Part shown: in pieces, positions 14,899-17,621 of the stretch
How positions within the stretch are numbered: position 1 is the first letter of the stretch
How the letters are laid out: the number at the start of each line of letters is the position of its first letter
NCBI GenBank assembly: GCA_001577215.1
Contig: LSCC01000020.1
Span: 1-17,621 of the forward strand
Length of the DNA: 17,621 nucleotides
Direction: 5' to 3'
From: Fidelibacterota bacterium TCS52
GTDB lineage: Bacteria; Fidelibacterota; Fidelibacteria; Fidelibacterales; Fidelibacteraceae
The notes under the pieces: model-generated
The model's database searches: none
The model's input: the letters and a program-made list of their open reading frames with translations, nothing else
What the model was told of the DNA's origin: nothing
Made by a program: the position numbers and the translations under genes

Positions 14899-16308
14899 AT
14901 AAATTTAAAAGATGCAGTGCTTGATTTTGCATTTTTAAGCTTGTTTTTAATTGTTGGAACTGCAATGAGAAGGTATATTCCGGTTTTTCGCAAATACCTA
15001 ATTCCAAATAATATATTAGGTGGATTTTTTGCATTGATACTTGGTCCGCAAATACTTGGTCCTGTAATCAGAGCATTAGGATATACTCAAAGAGCATATA
15101 TTCCACTAAATTCAGAACGGCTTGGAGTATATGTCTATCATTTATTAGCAATAACTTTCATTGCAATGGGACTAAGAAAGGAGAAGACACATTGGGGAAA
15201 AGGTCCATTAAGTCAAGCTATGACAGGAATATCTTGTTTTTTAGTTCAGGGAATTATTGGTATGTTAGTTGCTTTTTCTCTTATTTATACAATAAAACCT
15301 GATCTGTTTCCGGGAATTGGACTATTAGTACCTATGGGATTTGGAATGGGGCCAGGTTTGGCGTATTCAATAGGTCATAATTGGGAAAAATTCGGTTTTG
15401 AGGGCGGTGGGTTAGTTGGATTGACTTTTGCTGCTATTGGCTATTTATTTGCTTTTTTCGGAGGTGTAGCATTAATTAATTGGGGAATAAGAAAAAGAAA
15501 GACAAAACTGATAACAGGTATGGAACAGGTTACTTCTGATGTTAAAATGGGTGTATGGAAAGATGCAGAAAATCCAAGTGCCGGAAAACTTCCACTCGCT
15601 ACAGAAGCAATTGAATCAATGGCATTTCAATTTGCTTTGATAGGATCCGTTTATTTAGCTACTTATGGAGTTGTTTTTCTCTTTGCTAGTATGCTTGAAT
15701 CTGCAGGATTAACTGAATTAGCGTCAACATTATGGTCATTTCACTTTATTTTTGCTATTTTACTCTCTTTACTGACAAGAAAAATTTTAGATATTACAAA
15801 AAGAAGTTATGTAATTGATACAGGTTTAATGAATAGAGCAACCGGAGTGGCAATTGATTATCTTGTTGTAGCTGCAATTGCTGCCATATCAATTACTATT
15901 GTGGTAAAATACTGGATGTCACTATTAATAATGTCGGTATTAGGTGGATTAGGGACTATTGGACTTGTTTATTGGGCTGCTTATCGTGCTTTTGATGATC
16001 ATCCATTCGAACGATTTATAGGGATATTTGGTGAAAAAACCGGTACTGTAAACTCAGGATTGGTTTTGATTAGAGTGCTGGATCCTGAATTTGAAACAAC
16101 AGTTGCAGAAGACAATATTTATGGTGGTGGAATTTCAATTTTTATCGGATTACCACTATTAATAATCATGAATTTTCCAATGATGTTCTGGAATAATGAA
16201 CTTTATGGATATTGGTATGCAGTAGGAATATTTGCTGTCTATGGAATTGTTCTAATCGCAATTTGGCGATTGATTGGTTTTCTAAAGTTTAGGAAAGTAT
16301 TAGAATAA
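14878..16308 (+). CDS. GltS-like sodium:carboxylate symporter, tandem copy 2
   Basis: Paralogue of the preceding gene, also exactly 476 aa. Aligned by eye it differs at about 105 positions with no gap (about 78% identity). Residues 150-190, covering the first glycine-rich region (GFGMGPGLAYSIGHNWEKFG), are all identical, although this stretch carries about 15 synonymous base changes. This shows strong selection on the protein rather than recent gene conversion there. Differences cluster at 112-128, 191-200, 222-234, 252-280 and the last two spans. Examples: residue 200-202 is INY in copy 1 and INW here; residue 375 is Tyr in copy 1 and His here; residue 387 is Met in copy 1 and Lys here, next to the second glycine/threonine segment. 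The Met/Lys change could affect coupling or substrate. The two might work as a heteromer or handle different dicarboxylates or amino acids. Confidence 0.72.
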   Translation: MSPWDLSINLKDAVLDFAFLSLFLIVGTAMRRYIPVFRKYLIPNNILGGFFALILGPQILGPVIRALGYTQRAYIPLNSERLGVYVYHLLAITFIAMGLRKEKTHWGKGPLSQAMTGISCFLVQGIIGMLVAFSLIYTIKPDLFPGIGLLVPMGFGMGPGLAYSIGHNWEKFGFEGGGLVGLTFAAIGYLFAFFGGVALINWGIRKRKTKLITGMEQVTSDVKMGVWKDAENPSAGKLPLATEAIESMAFQFALIGSVYLATYGVVFLFASMLESAGLTELASTLWSFHFIFAILLSLLTRKILDITKRSYVIDTGLMNRATGVAIDYLVVAAIAAISITIVVKYWMSLLIMSVLGGLGTIGLVYWAAYRAFDDHPFERFIGIFGEKTGTVNSGLVLIRVLDPEFETTVAEDNIYGGGISIFIGLPLLIIMNFPMMFWNNELYGYWYAVGIFAVYGIVLIAIWRLIGFLKFRKVLE

Positions 16309-16370
16309 GCAAAATATATTTTAAATAAAAAGTTTACTTAATGATTAATTAAAAGTCATAAAATTTAATC

Positions 16371-16391
16371 AAAATTATTTATTTTAATTTT
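16371..16391. terminator. Possible weak bidirectional terminator between convergent genes
   Basis: AAAATTA (16371-16377) and TAATTTT (16385-16391) pair around a 7-nt loop in the 92-nt gap between the second GltS-like gene and the convergent HD gene. The stem is A:T only and would be weak. No better hairpin was found in the gap. Confidence 0.25.
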
Positions 16392-16400
16392 TATTAGTTG

Positions 16401-16928
16401 TTATTTAATTAATTCAAAATCAACAAAATCACAATGATGAAATATTATTGATTCAGGTGATCGTTTTTCTCCTACGCCTTCTTTTGAATGAGTTGCTATG
16501 ATGTGCATAATTTCTTCTGGAATATCGTGTTTAAATGCCAATCCAACACCACTGAATGGATGACGAATGTATTTACCATAATCGGATTTAATTGATTTGC
16601 CGTCTTTTATTTCATATTCCAATAACTTACCTACATCGGCTAAAAGTGCTCCTGCGATCAAATAATCCTTGTTTACTTTTGTTCCTCGTTCTCCATGCAT
16701 TTTCTCAAGTACATCATAATTTGCAATACAAAGCAGACAAACTGTTCGAACATGTTCTAAGAAACCGATCTTTACATTTTCGGCTAATAATGTAAATGGA
16801 ATATTCAACAACAATTCTTTCGTCCAACCGCGATATTTTATTGCCTCATTCCAAATTGTTATAACTTTTTCCCGTAATTTATTATCTTCAATCAAATTTA
16901 TCTCCGGAATGATCTTTTCAACTTTCAT
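16401..16928 (-). CDS. HD-fold protein with altered HD dyad
   Basis: Cytoplasmic protein of 175 aa with the helical arrangement of HD-domain metal-dependent phosphohydrolases. Visible elements: FLEHVRTVCLLC with His59 as first ligand; AGALLADVGKLLEY (92-105), the position of the HD dyad; RHPFSGVGLAFKHDIP with His123; IIATHSKEG with His147; and the C-terminal HHCDFVDFEL with His164/165 and Asp167/170. The key oddity is the dyad, which in the family reads L-L-H-D-(I/V)-G-K. Here residue 97 is Ala (codon GCC) and only Asp98 remains. Either metal binding is reorganised or catalysis is lost. The start is supported by GAGGAGA about 7 nt upstream. It lies 18 nt downstream of the COG2426-type membrane protein and is probably in one transcript with it. 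Substrate unknown. Confidence 0.75.
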   Translation of the reverse strand: MKVEKIIPEINLIEDNKLREKVITIWNEAIKYRGWTKELLLNIPFTLLAENVKIGFLEHVRTVCLLCIANYDVLEKMHGERGTKVNKDYLIAGALLADVGKLLEYEIKDGKSIKSDYGKYIRHPFSGVGLAFKHDIPEEIMHIIATHSKEGVGEKRSPESIIFHHCDFVDFELIK

Positions 16929-16946
16929 TATAATCTCCTCATATTA

Positions 16947-17420
16947 CTATCTAATTTTTAACATAAATTCTAAGAATTCTATACCGGTTAAAGTTGCGAT
17001 AGTTACTAAAATTCCGGCTATAAAAACTCCTATTACGGTAGCAATGAAAAATTTTTTAAAGTCAAGCCCAAGTATAAATGCAGCGAGTGCTCCTGTATAG
17101 ACACCGGAACCGGGCAGGGGAATACCAATAAATAATGCTAAACCCAATTCACCATATTTCTCAACTTTAGTCTCAACTTTTCGTTGTGTCCTAATAACAA
17201 ATTTTTCATAGATATTATTAAAAAATTTAATTTTTATTACAATATGTACGAATTTATTTAATAAAATATAAACTACAGGACCTAATAAAATATTTGTAAT
17301 AAATGTAATTATAACAACTTCGATCCAAGGCATTTTAAGTATAGATATACCATAAGGAATGCTCCATCTCAATTCCAATCCCGGTATAAAAGTCCAAAAA
17401 ATCAGTTTTATAATATTCAT
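16947..17420 (-). CDS. COG2426/Sm_multidrug_ex small membrane protein
   Basis: Small inner-membrane protein of 157 aa of the COG2426 group (Pfam Sm_multidrug_ex, PF06695). The family is named after a putative export role, but its function is not established. Typical features are ELRWSIPYGI near the N-terminus (about 16-25; the family has E-x-R-x-x-I-P-x-G) and the loop GIPLPGSGVYTGALAAFILG (about 98-117), with hydrophobic spans around 28-54, 90-118 and 125-150. Start choice: the ATG at 17426 directly abuts AGGA with no spacer, while the ATG at 17420 has that AGGA 6 nt upstream, so I use 17420. It is the first gene of a two-gene minus-strand unit with the HD-fold protein. No regulator is adjacent. 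Confidence 0.78.
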   Translation of the reverse strand: MNIIKLIFWTFIPGLELRWSIPYGISILKMPWIEVVIITFITNILLGPVVYILLNKFVHIVIKIKFFNNIYEKFVIRTQRKVETKVEKYGELGLALFIGIPLPGSGVYTGALAAFILGLDFKKFFIATVIGVFIAGILVTIATLTGIEFLEFMLKIR

Positions 17421-17444
17421 TTTCATTCCTTTAAAGGTTATGTA

Positions 17445-17473
17445 AATATGGTGAATTATTTTATTTAATTCAA
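17445..17473 (-). promoter_or_regulatory. Candidate promoter for the COG2426/HD unit
   Basis: On the minus strand TTGAAT (17473-17468) and CATATT (17450-17445) are spaced by exactly 17 nt, about 25 nt before the chosen start. Four of six bases match in each box. Plausible, but weak in such AT-rich sequence. Confidence 0.3.
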
Positions 17474-17621
17474 GTAAGAAACATTAAAAATTTAGAATAC
17501 CAGAAAATTTTAATAAATACTTGGCATTTAAATTTAATGTATATAAATTATTAATATTATGAAAAAGGAATCAATAAGAACAATAAAAATAATATTGATC
17601 TACCTTTAATTATTTTTATTA
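17474..17621. other. Right-edge intergenic stretch with no gene seen
   Basis: 148 AT-rich bases with no gene. A rightward TTGGCA (17521-17526) followed 15 nt later by TATAAA (17542-17547) could be a promoter reading out of the window. An ATG at 17559 opens only 16 codons and has no SD, so it is not called as a gene. No tRNA or repeat was recognised. Confidence 0.4.

Noticed and set aside
13429..16308. Recent gene conversion across the conserved core of the two carriers
   Set aside because: The 41 identical residues at 150-190 are encoded with about 15 silent differences, so purifying selection explains the identity better.
17559..17609. 16-codon frame beginning MKKESIRTIK at the right edge
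   Set aside because: No SD, very short, and it stops before any domain could form; not enough to call a gene or a fragment.
1..17621. CRISPR array, insertion sequence, prophage or defence island
   Set aside because: No regularly spaced long repeats, no transposase, integrase or nuclease motifs, and base composition looks even across the window.

Overview
The window is AT-rich bacterial DNA, densely packed with genes on both strands. A complete LolCDE-type lipoprotein export system, a DsbD with a periplasmic domain and a PorV-like outer-membrane barrel all point to a diderm (Gram-negative-type) cell. Several features suggest the Fibrobacterota-Chlorobiota-Bacteroidota neighbourhood, and Cloacimonadota is my best but unproven guess: weak or absent Shine-Dalgarno (SD) sequences at many genes, the PorV-like barrel carrying an acidic D-x-x-x-D-G-I-P-G-T loop, and the GltS-like carriers. 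UGA, UAG and UAA are all used as stops, so the genetic code is standard.

Left part (1-6800): a terminator of the gene before the window; dsbD (thiol:disulfide reductant transfer); a convergent TIGR02206/YwaF-like membrane protein overlapping dsbD tail to tail; a solitary acetate kinase gene (no pta nearby); then prfB and lysS, 16 nt apart, for translation termination and lysyl-tRNA charging. prfB is one continuous frame and lacks the usual +1 programmed frameshift.

Middle (6885-12105): two FtsX/LolC/E-type permeases and a LolD-type ATPase form one lipoprotein-release transporter unit. A secreted PorV-like outer-membrane barrel follows. Pointing the other way is a stand-alone 2-oxoacid dehydrogenase E2 catalytic domain with no lipoyl or E1/E3-binding domain.

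Right part (12285-17420): a YghO-like GNAT-related protein is followed at 19 and 18 nt by two tandem GltS-like carriers of exactly equal length (476 aa, about 78% identical with no gap). Convergent to them is a two-gene minus-strand unit: a small COG2426-type membrane protein and then an HD-fold protein whose HD dyad reads Ala-Asp.

I found no CRISPR array, insertion sequence, tRNA or rRNA, and no clear new multi-gene system. No gene-free stretch exceeds 300 bases. The observations most worth following are the duplicated carriers with their YghO-like partner, the altered HD site, and the orphan E2 acyltransferase.
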